A stretch of DNA of 64,000 nucleotides. It comes from Salvelinus alpinus. Lineage: Eukaryota; Chordata; Actinopteri; Salmoniformes; Salmonidae. A program made the position numbers and the translations under genes. This document shows, one piece after another, positions 18,640 to 30,572 of this stretch. The notes under the pieces are model-generated. The model was given only the letters and a program-made list of their open reading frames with translations, was not told the DNA's origin and made no database searches. The first letter of the stretch is position 1. Every line of letters begins with the position of its first letter. The DNA is taken from NCBI RefSeq assembly GCF_045679555.1, contig NC_092096.1, positions 28,280,364 to 28,344,363 on the forward strand, in the 5' to 3' direction.

Positions 18640-19037
18640 TCCTGACCATTGGACAAGCTGAATTTCTTTAGACTGTGGTTCAAATATCTAACTCTAGTAC
18701 AGTATGAATACTTGCCAAATATTGTTTTATCTTCATGTGAAGGAAAGTGTTTATTTATTTGTTTTAAACCTACCGTTAATTGTACATTTTCTACTAGGTG
18801 CAGTATGTTTATTCATACAACTAGTCTAAAATGTAGGTCAATCACTCTCATAGTTTAAAAATGCAGGTCAAATTTGATTAGATGTAATAACATTCATATT
18901 CTAATTGGCCATAGTCTGAAGGCTGTGTGTATTTTTAAAAAGTTTTTTTTTCTTCTCAATATTGAGGCTAAATGTATAGAGAAATTGAAACATGACATCA
19001 AAACATGAATAAAACAATGAATTTGGTGTTTACTTAC

Positions 19038-19075
19038 TTCCAACATCAAGTCTGGTGCCGCTACCAAAAGTCAAC
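19038..19075 (-). CDS. Light-chain J segment J1b
   Basis: 38-nt J encoding LTFGSGTRLDVG with a GTAAGT donor. Second J of cluster 1, 475 bp upstream (in transcription sense) of J1a. Looks functional. Confidence 0.92.
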
Positions 19076-19114
19076 CACAGTGATACAATCCCTATTACTG
19101 CTTGTACAAAAACC
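19076..19114 (-). other. 23-spacer recombination signal of J1b
   Basis: CACAGTG (19076-19082), 23 bp, ACAAAAACC (19106-19114) on the plus strand. Confidence 0.92.
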
Positions 19115-20410
19115 TCTCTGTGTTGTGTTGCTGCAGCTGTTACAGTGAAGATACAGAATCATAATCAACACAAATAAACTTTAACATCTTCCAGGTAGAA
19201 CAAACACTTCATAATAACATTTCTAGATAATAAAAATATGAATTGTATCTTAAATCCAGATATTAGTCATTTTTCCTTCCTCTGTGTATCAGGTGTTCTC
19301 CTTGTCTGGAGGTACAGTCCAGCATTAGATCAGTGTTGCTAGTATTCCTCCATATTGTCCATATGAAAGACAACAGCAGCAGCAGTAGTGATAGTGATCC
19401 ATGTTGTATATTCCTTTATTAAACATGTTGATCTCACATTTAACAGTGGTGGTAAAGTCACAGAGGACAGACAACACTACCAGAGGAATCCTACCAGCTT
19501 TAGTTTAGAGAAGTGTTCACTAACTGATTAGAGGAACTTACATGAGAGACCAAGCATGAGTGAACAGACAGTTCATTATATCTGATGTTGCAGGGTCTAC
19601 AGACAATCACAATCACGGATTCCAAAAAGAAAACCAGCCCTGTTGCGAACATCGACGCCTTGCTCCCAGACAAATTAAACAATCTCTTTGCTCGCTTTGA
19701 GGACAATACAGTGCCACTGACACGGCCCGCTACCAAAACCTGGGCTCTCCTTCTCCGTGGCCAATGTGAGTAAAACATTTACACGTGTTAACCCTCGCAA
19801 GGCTGCCGGCCCAGACTGCATCCCTAGCCGCGTCCTCAGAGCATGCGCAGACCAACTGGCTGGTGTGTTTACAGACATATTCAATCAATCCCTATCCCAG
19901 TCTGTGGTCCCCACATGCTTGAAGATGGCCACCATTATTCCTGTTTCTAAGAAAGCTAAGGTAACTAAACTAAATTACTATCACCCCGTAGCACTCACAT
20001 CTGACATCATGTAGAGCTTTGAGAGACTAGTCAAGGATCATATCACCTCCACCCTACCTGACACCCTAGACCCACTCCAATTTGCTTACCGCCCCAATAG
20101 GTCCACAGACGATGCCATCACACCGTCTGGACAAGAGGAATACCTATGTAAGAATGCTGAACCCACAAACAAACAGTGAGAACAGACGTATGACGTAAAG
20201 GTAACGTAAGGGTAATGGCGGACTGAAGGGATTTATGTAGAGCACCTCAAGATAAAACATAATATTCGAAATATCTGCTAAATTAGACTAAAATATTAGC
20301 ACTACTTAATCTGGTGAGTGATAACCTTCAATCTGGACAATAACACAAAACAAATCCTAAAACTAGAGACATTTATCGACAAATATTACGAAAACAGGCA
20401 ACAACCAAAC

Positions 20411-21166
20411 ATGACGGAGAGTAAGACAGGGGAACCGATTACAAAACGAAAACGTGACTCTTCTACAGACACTGATGATTTAATATTCTCACCACCGGGA
20501 ATGGTAAAGGTCGAAACCGATCTGTTAAAATCAATAAATGACAAACTGGGTATACTTGAATTAGTTAGTAAGGATATAAAAGAGTTGAAGGCAAGCCTAG
20601 AGATGAGTGATGAAAAAGCTGCGACATTGGAGAAGCAAACACACGCGCTAAAAGGGACAGTCAATAAGATTGAAACCGAAATGAATGGAATTAAAAAGGA
20701 GAACACCGTTCTGAAGGAAACCTTACTAGACATACAAACTAGATCCATGAGAGAGAATTTGGTACTTACAGGTATCCAAGAAAAAGAAGGAGAAGTTCCT
20801 GAATCTATAGTTAGAGAGTTCCTCCTTACAGCGCTTCAGATTCCACGCGAAGTTATCGACAAAATCCAACTTGAACGCGTTCACCGCTTCGGACAGAGAG
20901 GGCAGAGGTACGAACGCCCAATCGTTGCCAAATTTGCTTCATTTAAAGATAAAATAATGGTTAAAAGCCTGGGTAAAAGACTTGCTGGGACCAAAATTGG
21001 CATGAATGATCAGTTTCCGAAGGAAATTGCAGAACGGCGCAAAGTTCTGTATCCAATTTTCAAAGAAAATAGATTAAAAGCGAAACGAGTAGCTCTCGTC
21101 GTTGATAAACTATATATTGATAACCAGTTGTTCAGAGACACAAAGACTACTCCATGGTTATTTTAA
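20411..21166 (+). CDS. L1 ORF1 protein, intact, 251 aa
   Basis: RNA-binding chaperone that coats L1 RNA. The first ATG in frame is at 20411 (MTESKTGEP). Residues about 35-110 have the heptad pattern of a coiled coil (LLKSINDKLGILELV onward). Then comes an RRM-like part (RENLVLTGIQEKEGE) and a C-terminal domain with the family pattern ERVHRFGQ and RPIVAKFASFKDK. Ends PWLF-stop. No frame damage seen. Length is normal for fish L1 ORF1p. Confidence 0.85.
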   Translation: MTESKTGEPITKRKRDSSTDTDDLIFSPPGMVKVETDLLKSINDKLGILELVSKDIKELKASLEMSDEKAATLEKQTHALKGTVNKIETEMNGIKKENTVLKETLLDIQTRSMRENLVLTGIQEKEGEVPESIVREFLLTALQIPREVIDKIQLERVHRFGQRGQRYERPIVAKFASFKDKIMVKSLGKRLAGTKIGMNDQFPKEIAERRKVLYPIFKENRLKAKRVALVVDKLYIDNQLFRDTKTTPWLF

Positions 21167-22729
21167 AAATTACAAAGTTCTCATAGACGAGGGAAATAAA
21201 CACAATTCAAGCCCGGTTACTGATTGTAACAATACAATAAAAAATATAGCTTTTCTATAAATCTTCACATATAACTAATTGAACACACAAGCACTAATTC
21301 AACATAGTGAAGATAAAAACTAAGTAAACAGAAGGCACAGTATGTGTGGATGGTATGGTTTGTGTTTATTTTTTATTTTATTTGTTATGTTTGGAAAGTT
21401 GAGTGAGTGAGTAATGAAATGGTTGCATATCCCAGAGCCAATGTATTGCTGTGAGCCGGGTATGAGAGGGCTTTCAATGTTGTTCAGATGATGGATATAC
21501 TTTTATAATGAATTATACGTCTTATTTATTTATTGTCCTATCATGGAGAACTACATTTTTTATTTATTTTTTTATAAATTATATCTAATTATTTATTATC
21601 CTATTTTAATGGTACGGTCCATGGCACTATACCCTAGACACCCACCTGAATGACCCAGATACTAAGGAGAAGTCCCTAACTGTTTTATGTGCCCGCTGTA
21701 AGCGGTCTGTATGCAGCTAAAATGAGGTCAGAGACCAAGAGCAGCACTGCCCCCTCAAGATTCTGAGCCTGCTTGGCAGGGTTGGTCCTGCAAAGCCAAA
21801 GCCCCATAAAGGGAGAGCATAATATACAAGGAAATTCTCAAAGCTGCTAATGAGAACCTTGACGACCTTGTACCTAGCCGGTGGGGATTCCGGTGGGGTG
21901 CCCCCACCCAGGCAGTGGCAGTGCTGGCAACACTAGCTGCAGTAACCCATGGGGAGGGGGTCACACTCGGACATTCAGAGAGGGGGTATATTATTGTGGC
22001 CCTGGCGGCACAAAATCAAAGTCGGACTGCATGGAGATGCGTGGGGACATGGTCATGACGGGTGGCCGTATTGTGGGTGTTTCAGGAATAAGGTGTACAT
22101 TTGACCTCCATTATCTAGGATATGACAATGGTAAATAAATCTCTCAATTTTTGCTAATTTTTTGTGCGGTCTTGCAGGCCTTCTCATGCAGCTGCAACTG
22201 CAAGTGCATTTGTAAATCATGACCCATCTTGAGTTGGGCTCTGGGATGGTGCAATTGTTGAGAAAGTGAGCTTATGGTTGTGTGGGGGTAAGGGCTGAGT
22301 GTGTGTGGGTGTATGTGTGTATCCCACAACTGTTGCGAAGGAAGAAGTAAAAGATGTTAGGGACAATAGAGGATGATCCACAGATATATATAATACAAAT
22401 CGAGGTGAGGGCAATGGAAATGCATATGGTAATTGATCTTCTTCAATTCGGTAAATGGCACTGTATGCTCTTTTCAAAGAATGGATCCCAGTCGGTTCAG
22501 GGCTATGGGATACAGGGGGTCGAGGGTGGTCTACCGGGCATTGGGATGACAAGCCATCTCGAGATGAGGCCTTTTAGCGGGTGGAATAGTAGGGACCAAT
22601 TGGAGGTTTACTTAGTAGAAATGCAAATATCATGGTACAACTATATAGACACTCAATCATTATGTTACTTTTTAATAGTACGTTTACAAAAATATATTCT
22701 GATTAAAAGAATGAAAGGTGTGTCTCATT
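21167..22729 (+). other. L1 inter-ORF region, partly unrecognised
   Basis: Unusually long for the space between the two L1 frames. The first 440 bp are AT-rich and the last 390 bp look L1-like. The middle (about 21605-22340) is GC-richer and differs in composition; I cannot assign it to a gene or repeat. Confidence 0.4.
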
Positions 22730-25700
22730 ATGGTAAGTGGTGAAATAAGTATAGCCAGTTACAATTGTAATGGCTTAGCAGATAATAAGAAAAGACGATC
22801 AGTATTTACCTGGCTAAAAGAGAAGGATTATAATATCTATTGTTTACAGGAAACCCATTCAACAGTTTTAGATGAAGTTTTGTGGAAAAAGAACTGGGGG
22901 GGCAAAATATATTTCTCCCATGGGCAAAGAAATTCAAAAGGGGTGATGGTTTTAATTAACAATAATTTTGATCCAAATGTGCAAATTGTCCAAACAGATC
23001 CTCAAGGTAGATGGATTATTTTAAATATGTTATTGGACAATAAACAAATATGGCTTGTTAACCTATACGGTCCGAATAATGATGATCCAAGCTTCTTTGA
23101 AAATATATATAAGAATTTATCAACTCTACAAGCAACACTAGACTCTATTATTATAGTGGGAGATTTTAATACGGTCTTAAATACCTCTATAGACCGGAAA
23201 GGAAATCACACTACAAACTATCACCCTCAGGCACTTAAGGAAATCATGAATGTCATGGATATATTGGAATTAGTGGATATATGGAGACTTAAATACCCTG
23301 ATTTAGTGAGATATACATGGCGGAGGCTGAATCAAGCTAGTCGTCTTGACTACTTTCTTATACCATTCTCTCTGGCACCAAAAGTTTAAAAAGTGTTGAT
23401 AGGGGACAGAATGCGGTCGGATCATCACATAATTGGCATATATATTTCTCTTACAGAATTTCCACGTGGGCGAGGATATTGGAAATTTAATCAAAGTCTA
23501 CTAGATGATAAATTGTTTAGAACTAGGACAGAAGATTTTATAACTGACTTTTTCAGACATAACATAGGTACAGCAGATCCCCTTATTGTATGGGACACTT
23601 TTAAGTGTGCCTTTAGAGGCCATGCAATTCAGTACTCATCTATAAAACAAAGGGAATTTAGATCAAAAGAGTCCATATTAACAAAGGAAATTGAAGGACT
23701 AACAGTACAGTTAGATAGCAATAAAAACGGTACCATAGAGGCACAGAATAAGTTAGAGGAAAAACAAAAAGAAATGGAGGAACTTATTCAAGAAAGATCC
23801 AGTGTAATATATTATAAAAATAAAGCGAACTGGATGGAATATGGGGAAAAATGCACCAAATTCTTTTTCAATCTTCAATATAGAAATGCTACCAAAAAAA
23901 ATGTATTAAAACTTGTTACAAATGATGGAGTCACGCATGATTCACCAAATGATATTTTGAAAGAGGAAGTAAAGTACTTTAAGAATATGTTTTCGTTTCA
24001 GGCTCCTCCATCTCCACTAACTGAAACTAATTGTATGGATTTTTTTCCTATTAATAATGTAAAATTAACATCTGTACAGAAAGACTCATGTGAAGGCCAA
24101 ATTACAGAGGAGGAACTGCTTGATGCAATTGGGGCCTTTAAGGATGGGAAAACTCCAGGGCTGGATGGCATACCAGTGGAAGTATACAAAACTTTTTTTG
24201 ATATACTCAAAGGACCAGTATTAGCTTGTTTTAACCACTCCTATATAAATGGTAGATTATCAGACACGCAACAAGAAGGTCTGATATCGTTATTACTGAA
24301 ACAGGACCCAAGTGGTATATATAAAGATCCAGTCCAATTAAAAAATTGGAGACCTCTTACACTTCAGTGTTGTGATGCAAAAATCCTAGCAAAATGCTTG
24401 GCGCATAGAATAAAAAAAGTTTTGTCAGATATTATTCATCCTAATCAGACAGGTTTTTTACATGGACGATACATTGGAGATAATATAAGGCAAGTACTGG
24501 AAACAATAGAACACTATGAAATATCGGGGACACCAGGTCTGGTTTTCATAGCTGATTTTGAAAAGGCTTTTGATAAAGTACGACTGGAGTTTATATATAA
24601 ATGGCTAGAATATTTCAATTTTGGGGAATCTCTTATAAAATGGGTTAAAATTATGTATAGTAACCCTAGGTGTAAAATAGTAAATAATGGCTACATCTCA
24701 GAAAGTTTTAAACTATCTAGAGGAGTAAAACAAGGTTGTCCACTATCGGCATATCTATTTATTATTGCCATCGAAATGTTAGCTGTTAAAATTAGATCAA
24801 ACATTAATATTAATGGATTAGAAATCCGTGGCTTAAAAACTAAGGTGTCATTGTAGGCTGATGATTCATGTTTTCTTTTAAAACCACAACTAGAGTCTCT
24901 CCACGGCCTCATAGAGGATCTAGATACCTTTGCTATCCTCTCTGGATTAAAACCAAATTATGATAAATGTACCATATTACGTATTGGATCACTAAAAAAT
25001 ACACATTTTATATTGCCAGGTAGTTTACCAATTAAATGGTCTGACGGAGATGTGGACATACTCGGTATAAAAATCCCAAAAGAAAGAAATGATCTCACTC
25101 CAATAAATTTTTATAGAAAGTTAGCAAAAATAGATAAGATCTTGCTACCATGGAAAGGAAAATACTTGTCTATTTGTGGAAAAATCACCCTGATTAACTC
25201 TTTAGTCATATCACAGTTTACCTATTTGCTTATGGTTTTGCCTACACCTAGTGACCTGCTTTTTAAATTATATGAACAAAAAATATTCCATTTTATTTGG
25301 AACGGCAAGCCAGATAAAATTAAAAGGGCCTATTTATATAACGAATATGAATTCGGAGGGCAGAAATTATTAAATATTAAAGCATTAGACCTCTCACTAA
25401 AGGCATCAGTCATACAAAAGTTATACTTAAATCCAAACTGGTTCTCTAGTAAATTGGTACGAATGTCTCATCCTATGTTCAAGAAGGGCCTTTTTCCCTT
25501 TATTCAGATTACACCTGCTCACTTTCGGTTGCTTGAAAAGGAAATAATCTCCAAAATATCCTTATTTTTTAAACAAGCCTTAGAAAGTTGGTTGCAATTT
25601 CAGTTTAATCCACCTGAAAGGACGGAACAAATAGTACAACAAATATTGTGGTTAAATTCAAATATAGTAATTGATAAAAAAACTGTATTTATCGAAGAAA

Positions 25701-26539
25701 TGTTTAAAAAAGGTATAATTTTTGTGAATGATATCATAAATAGGACTGGTGGAGTTATGTCACACATGCAGCTAACACAGACATATGGAAATGTCTGCTC
25801 TACCCAAAATTACAACCAATTAATTGCAGCATTACCACAAAAATGGAAGAGGCAAGTAGAAGGGGAAAAAAGTAAGGAACTTGTATGTCGGCCCTGTATT
25901 AAAGAACATAAATGGTTAAAGAAAAGTGTGATAAATAAAAACATATACCAATTTCATTTAAGGACCAAAAAACTGACAGCTGTGCCATATAAATTGCAAA
26001 ATAGTTGGGAAGAGATTTTCGATGTACCCATTCCATGGCACATGGTTTATGAATTGATACGCAAAACAACGCCGGATTCAAAACTTCGAATTTTTCAATT
26101 TAAATTACTGTACAAAATTCTTGCAACTAATAGAATGTTATATATATGGGGTATACAATCTTCCCAGCTCTGCAGATTCTGTTGTGAGGAGGCAGAGTCA
26201 TTAGATCATTTATTTTGGTATTGTCCATATGTAGCTCGTTTTTGGTCACAGGTCCAGGAATGGCTGAAGAATTGCAACATTTGCCTAGAACTAACGCTAC
26301 AGATAGCAATACTGGGGGATTTGAAAAGCCATAGTCAATCAATCAATAATATAATAATTATTTTAGCAAAAATGTTTATTTTTAATTTACAATCTGTAGA
26401 AGCTATGAGAATAGGAAGGTTCAAATCTTTTGTGAAGCATCACAGCACAGTTGAAAAATATATGGCAAATAAAAATCCGAAATGGATGATGTTGGAAGAT
26501 AGATGGGAAGGGTTGAGTGGAACTGAAGGGTGGGACTAA
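22730..26539 (+). pseudogene. L1 ORF2 (endonuclease-reverse transcriptase), two stops
   Basis: 1269 codons in one frame. The endonuclease starts at the N-terminus (IASYNCNGLADNKKRRSV, CLQETHS, VGDFNTVL, RSDHHIIG). The RT has DGKTPGLDGIPVEVYK, FIADFEKAFDKV, GVKQGCPLSAYLF and the ADDS of the catalytic motif. The C-terminal Cys-His-type region has CRFCCEEAESLDHLFWYC. Two premature stops: TAA at 23387-23389 between endonuclease and RT, and TAG at 24854-24856 exactly at the Tyr position of YADD. No frameshift found. Otherwise full length. Confidence 0.88.
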
Positions 26540-28483
26540 TAACAAGATAAACAATGTAGGGCATACGGGATCTGTGAAATGTGTATAGGTGCGGAGCTTT
26601 TGTGAAATAGCACAGTTACAAGTGGAAATAAAATTGGATGGACAACAGAAATAGAGGAAGGACTAAGAACAAACAAGAGAGAACTATTATAAAGTAGTCT
26701 GTGTCTGTAAAATAGGTATAAGATGTATAAATTGAAGGTAAAAGCAGAAGTGTTTATTAGTTTACTCCAATTGGGGGAGCGGTGGTAGGGTTGCGGGGAA
26801 TAATAATAAAGGTATATTCTTTAAAAAAGTATGTATGTCTATATAGGTATGTGTATGTATATATGTATATATGTATGCATGCGTGTATGGATATATATAT
26901 TTACCCAAAAAAATATGGGGGATTGGAAATGATGCAGACAATTACATTGGAAGCAACATTCTTTCCGCAATATTAAGCTGATCCACCCCAAAAAAAAAAA
27001 AAAAAAAAGAAAAAAAGAATGCTGTTCATTGACCACAGCTCAGCATTCAACACCATAGTACCCTCCAAACTCATCATTAAGCTTGAGACCCTGGGTCTCG
27101 ACCCCGCCCTGTGCAACTGGGTCCTGGACTTTCTGACGGGCTGCCCCCCAGGTGGTGAAGGTAGGAAACAATATCTCCACTCCGCTGATCCTCAACACTG
27201 GGGCCCCACAAGGGTGCGTTCTCAGCCCTCTCCTGTACTCCCTGTTCACCCATGACTGCTTGGCCATGCACGCCTCCAACTCAATCATCAAGTTTGGAGA
27301 CGACACTACAGTGGTAGGCTTGATTACCAACAACGACGGGACGGCCTACAGGGAGGAGGTGAGGGGCCTCGGAGTGTGGTGTCAGAAAAATTACCTCTCA
27401 CTCAACGTCAACAAAACAAAGGAGATGATCGTGGACTTCAGGAAAGCAGAGGGAGCACCCCCCCATCCACATCGGCGGGACCGTATTGGAGAAGGTGAAA
27501 AGTTTAAAGTTTTTCGGCGTACACATCACAGACAATCTGAAATGGTCCACCCACACAGTCAGCGTGGTGAAGAAGGCGCAACAGCGCCTCTTCAACCTCA
27601 GGAGGCTGAAGAAATTTGGCTTGTCACCAAAAACACTCACAAACTTTTACAGATGCACAATCAAGAGCATCCTGTCGGGCTGTATCACCGCCTGTTATGG
27701 CAACTCCAGAGGGTAGTACGGTCTGCACGCATCACCTGGCGCAAGCTACCAACCCTCCAGGACACCTACAGCACCCAATGTCACAGGAAGGCCAAAAAGA
27801 TCATCAAGGACAACAACCACCCGAGCCACTGCCTGTTCACCCCGCTATCATCCAGAAGGCGAGGTCAGTACAGGTGCATCAAAGCTGAGACCGAGAGACT
27901 AAAAAACAGCTTCTATCTCAAGGCCATCAGACTGTTAAACAGCCGCCACTAACATAGAGAGGCTGCTGCCAACATACAGACTCAATCTCTGGCCACTTTA
28001 ATAAATGGATCACTTTAAATAACGCCACTTTAATAATGTTTACATGTCCTACATTACTCATCTCTTATGCATATACTGTATTCGATACCATCTACTGCAT
28101 CTTGCCTGCGCCGCACGGCCCTCGCTCATTCATATATTTATATGTACATATTCTTATTCATCCCTTTACATTTGTGTGTGTATAAGGTAGTCGTTGTGAT
28201 TTTGTTAGATTACTTGTTAGATATTACTGCACTGTCGGAGCTAGAAGCACAAGTATTTTGCTACACTCGCATTAACATCTGCTAACCATGTGTATGTGAC
28301 CAATAAAATTTGATTTGATCATCATCAGAATAAAGATATAGTGGTGGTGTGACATAAAAGTTACCATACATTAGTTATCTGGTAAAACAGTTGCTGTTTG
28401 ATGTTAGAAAAGCTGTGACATGAAGGATAAAATACTCTAATAATTAGAGCCTACTTGGAAACTGAAATAGATTTGAAACATGA

Positions 28484-28526
28484 ATTTGCATAATGCATCT
28501 GCTCCGCTGCTCTAAGAGCATTTATA
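28484..28526 (+). promoter_or_regulatory. V1 promoter: octamer and TATA
   Basis: ATTTGCAT at 28484-28491 is the perfect Ig octamer bound by Oct factors. TTTATA at 28521-28526 is the TATA box, 66 bp before the leader ATG at 28592. Confidence 0.9.
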
Positions 28527-28591
28527 TCCCTGTGAGTTTAACACTTCATGACTGAGAGCTGTTCTTCATGACAACAGAACACACAACAACC

Positions 28592-29102
28592 ATGACTTGT
28601 TTCACCATCTTCATCTGGACACTTGCTTTCTGCTTTCAAGGTTACAGTTTTCAGAATTTATTGTTGAAAATTAATTATATCTACAGAGTATACAGGAACA
28701 GTATATCAATGTTACTATTTCTATTCAGAACTATTCATTACTATATGTCATATTTCATTTATATACTTTTTAAAATTATATTTTCAGAATCCAGAGGACA
28801 GTACGTTGTGACACAGACTCCGGCAGTGAAAGCTGTTGTCCCAGAACAGACAGTCTCTCTGAACTGTAAAACCAGCAGTAATGTTTACAACAATAACTAT
28901 CTAGCCTGGTACCTACAGAAACCTGGAGGAGCTCCTAAACTCCTTATTTACCGTGCTACAACACTTCAGTCTGGGACTCCATCTAGATTCAGTGGCAGTG
29001 GATCTCATAGTGACTTCACTCTGACCATCAGTGGAGTCCAGACTGAAGATGCAGGAGATTACTACTGTCAGAGTTTCCACTGCCCTAGTAGCTGTGTGTT
29101 CA
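28592..29102 (+). CDS. Light-chain V segment V1 (leader + V exon)
   Basis: Leader exon 28592-28640 ([16 protein letters not shown], hydrophobic signal peptide) ends in GGTTACAG. The V exon runs from the TTTTCAG acceptor at 28788 to 29102. An upstream in-frame ATG at 28568 would add eight residues; the inner ATG matches the leader length of the other V segments (49 nt). The exon encodes [14 protein letters not shown], first Cys in SLNCKTSS, Trp in [18 protein letters not shown], and the second Cys in [11 protein letters not shown]3 germline residues are [11 protein letters not shown], with two extra cysteines. No stop or frameshift. The 147-bp intron happens to be open in frame, so a single long ORF is seen. 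Looks functional. Confidence 0.92.
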
Positions 29103-29130
29103 CACAGTGATACAGAGCCGTACAAAAACC
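29103..29130 (+). other. 12-spacer recombination signal of V1
   Basis: CACAGTG (29103-29109), ATACAGAGCCGT spacer of 12 bp, ACAAAAACC (29122-29130). Full consensus. Confidence 0.95.
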
Positions 29131-29730
29131 TCCCTCAGTCAGACTGCACAGTGACTGTACTGCTACAGCTGGGACCTACTGCAGGTGCTGAGGGGAGGAG
29201 ATGATCCAGTACAATGACACAGTGTGTAGTAGAGCTGAACAACTATACCTAGTTCTAATAACTCTAAGCTGTTAGGTCATATTCAGTCATTATCCCATGT
29301 GTTCCTTATTGCATTTGTACTCATTTTTTATTGAGTATCATGGAGAACCATTAACCATTTATCTACAAAAAGGTTAAAATCTTTCAAAACAGACTTCCTT
29401 ACTTCAGACCATTTGGATATTGTATTCTTAAGATGTAGAAGAGATGCTGAGTTTCATGTATTGTAATTATATTCTACAAAGTCCCAGTGTGTCTGATCAG
29501 AAACACAGAAGAGGAGGGAGGGAGCTGAACTCAGGAACAGCAATGGCTGAATATTAGTCTTGCACATTGGAGCCCCTCTTCTCACAGTGTAAGTCCAACA
29601 GTCCAGTAGTCCAGTATTTACAATATTAAATCGTGTGGTGGGTGTTTACATTTGTCTTATTCCACATATGTAAAAGTGTGTATTATGCACAGGTGAATCG
29701 TAAAATATTTTTTTTGTATATGGTACTCTT
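29131..29730. other. V1 downstream flank
   Basis: Duplicated Ig-cluster spacer sequence, also found after V3 (for example GCTACAGCTGGGACCTACTG). No gene. Confidence 0.5.
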
Positions 29731-29734
29731 AGCC

Positions 29735-29897
29735 AGGGATCAGCCATTACTGAGGGCAACCCTAGAGCAATTACGGTTAAATGCCTTGTTCAAGGGCACA
29801 TCAAAAGATTATTTCACCTAGTCAGCTCGGAGATTCAAACCACCAACCTTTTGGTTACCTGCCCAATGCTCTTAACCGCTAGGCTACCTGCCACCCT
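29735..29897 (-). repeat. HpaI-like SINE
   Basis: The minus strand begins GGGTGGCAGGTAGCCTAGC, then AAGGTTGGTGGTTTGAATCT with a B-box-like sequence. Left end diverged. Confidence 0.75.
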
Positions 29898-29934
29898 AAT
29901 TACCATGAACAGTAAGCAACAGACACAATTATAC

Positions 29935-30130
29935 ACACTGAGTATACTAAACATTAAGAACACCTGCTTTTTCCATGACATAGAACTGATCAGGTGAAAG
30001 CTATGATCCCTTATTGATGTCGCTTGTTAAATCCACTTCAATCAGTGAAGATTAACACAGGTTAAAGATGGATTTTTAAGCCTTGAGACAATTGAGACGT
30101 GGATTTTGTGTCAAGAACTGCAACGCTGCT
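29935..30130. mobile_element. Tc1/mariner-type non-autonomous element, left part only
   Basis: Left terminal sequence ACTAAACATTAAGAACACCTG matches that of the complete copy at 36670-37125; similarity ends near GCAACGCTGCTGG. No right end seen. Confidence 0.65.
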
Positions 30131-30572
30131 GGACAATCAGCCTCAACCTTTAAAATGCTGCTGCTCACACAGATCTCTCCAATGGAAAGACTGCATGAAC
30201 TCGAACCAGGAAGATTTTTTGTTGGTCGCTATCGGTCCGAGAAGTGGGCACAAATTTCCAAAAAACGAATTACTGTGTTCTATTTATGTGCTGTTCTGTA
30301 AACCAATTTCTGTGTTCATGCAAGTGGCTGACTGAATGAATCCTCACTATCAGTAGCTGCAATTTGGCAGTATGCCCAGACCTTGTTTTGAAAACGAGAA
30401 GGAAGAATATCTCAGTTTCAAGGTCTCAGATTAGAGAGAAGAAACCTAGTGAGGTACTGGTCTGTCACATGTTATGAACCAGTATTGGTCGGTCACATGA
30501 ATGAAACAAAACATAAATGATGAATTCATTATGCAAAATCATGCAAATATAACTTGTCTGTGTATAGCCATA

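Larger units (their letters stand above)
20160..27014 (+). mobile_element. Full-length L1-like LINE inserted in the L2-like LINE
   Basis: 6.86 kb between perfect 10-bp target duplications AAGAATGCTG (20150-20159 and 27015-27024), ending in an A-rich tail (26992-27014). It has a 5' UTR, ORF1, a 1.56-kb inter-ORF stretch, ORF2 and a 3' UTR. ORF2 keeps one frame over its full length apart from two stop codons. By its completeness and exact duplications this is a young insertion. Confidence 0.9.
19587..28317 (+). mobile_element. L2-like LINE, 5'-truncated, split by an L1
   Basis: The left part (19587-20159) encodes reverse-transcriptase start sequence ([25 protein letters not shown]). The right part (27025-28317) resumes with [36 protein letters not shown] and FGDDTTVVGL, then a 3' UTR ending AAAATTTGATTTGATC. 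Frames are interrupted by stops and shifts, the active-site motif reads FGDD rather than FADD, and part of the domain before the L1 is missing. It sits between J1b and V1: the flanks TCTGAT and CATCATCAG are continuous in clusters 3 and 4. Dead copy. Confidence 0.85.

Noticed and set aside
28568-29110. Single 180-codon frame covering V1 leader, intron and V exon
   Set aside because: The intron has clear donor and acceptor sites and is open only by chance; V2 and V3 show the normal two-exon form.
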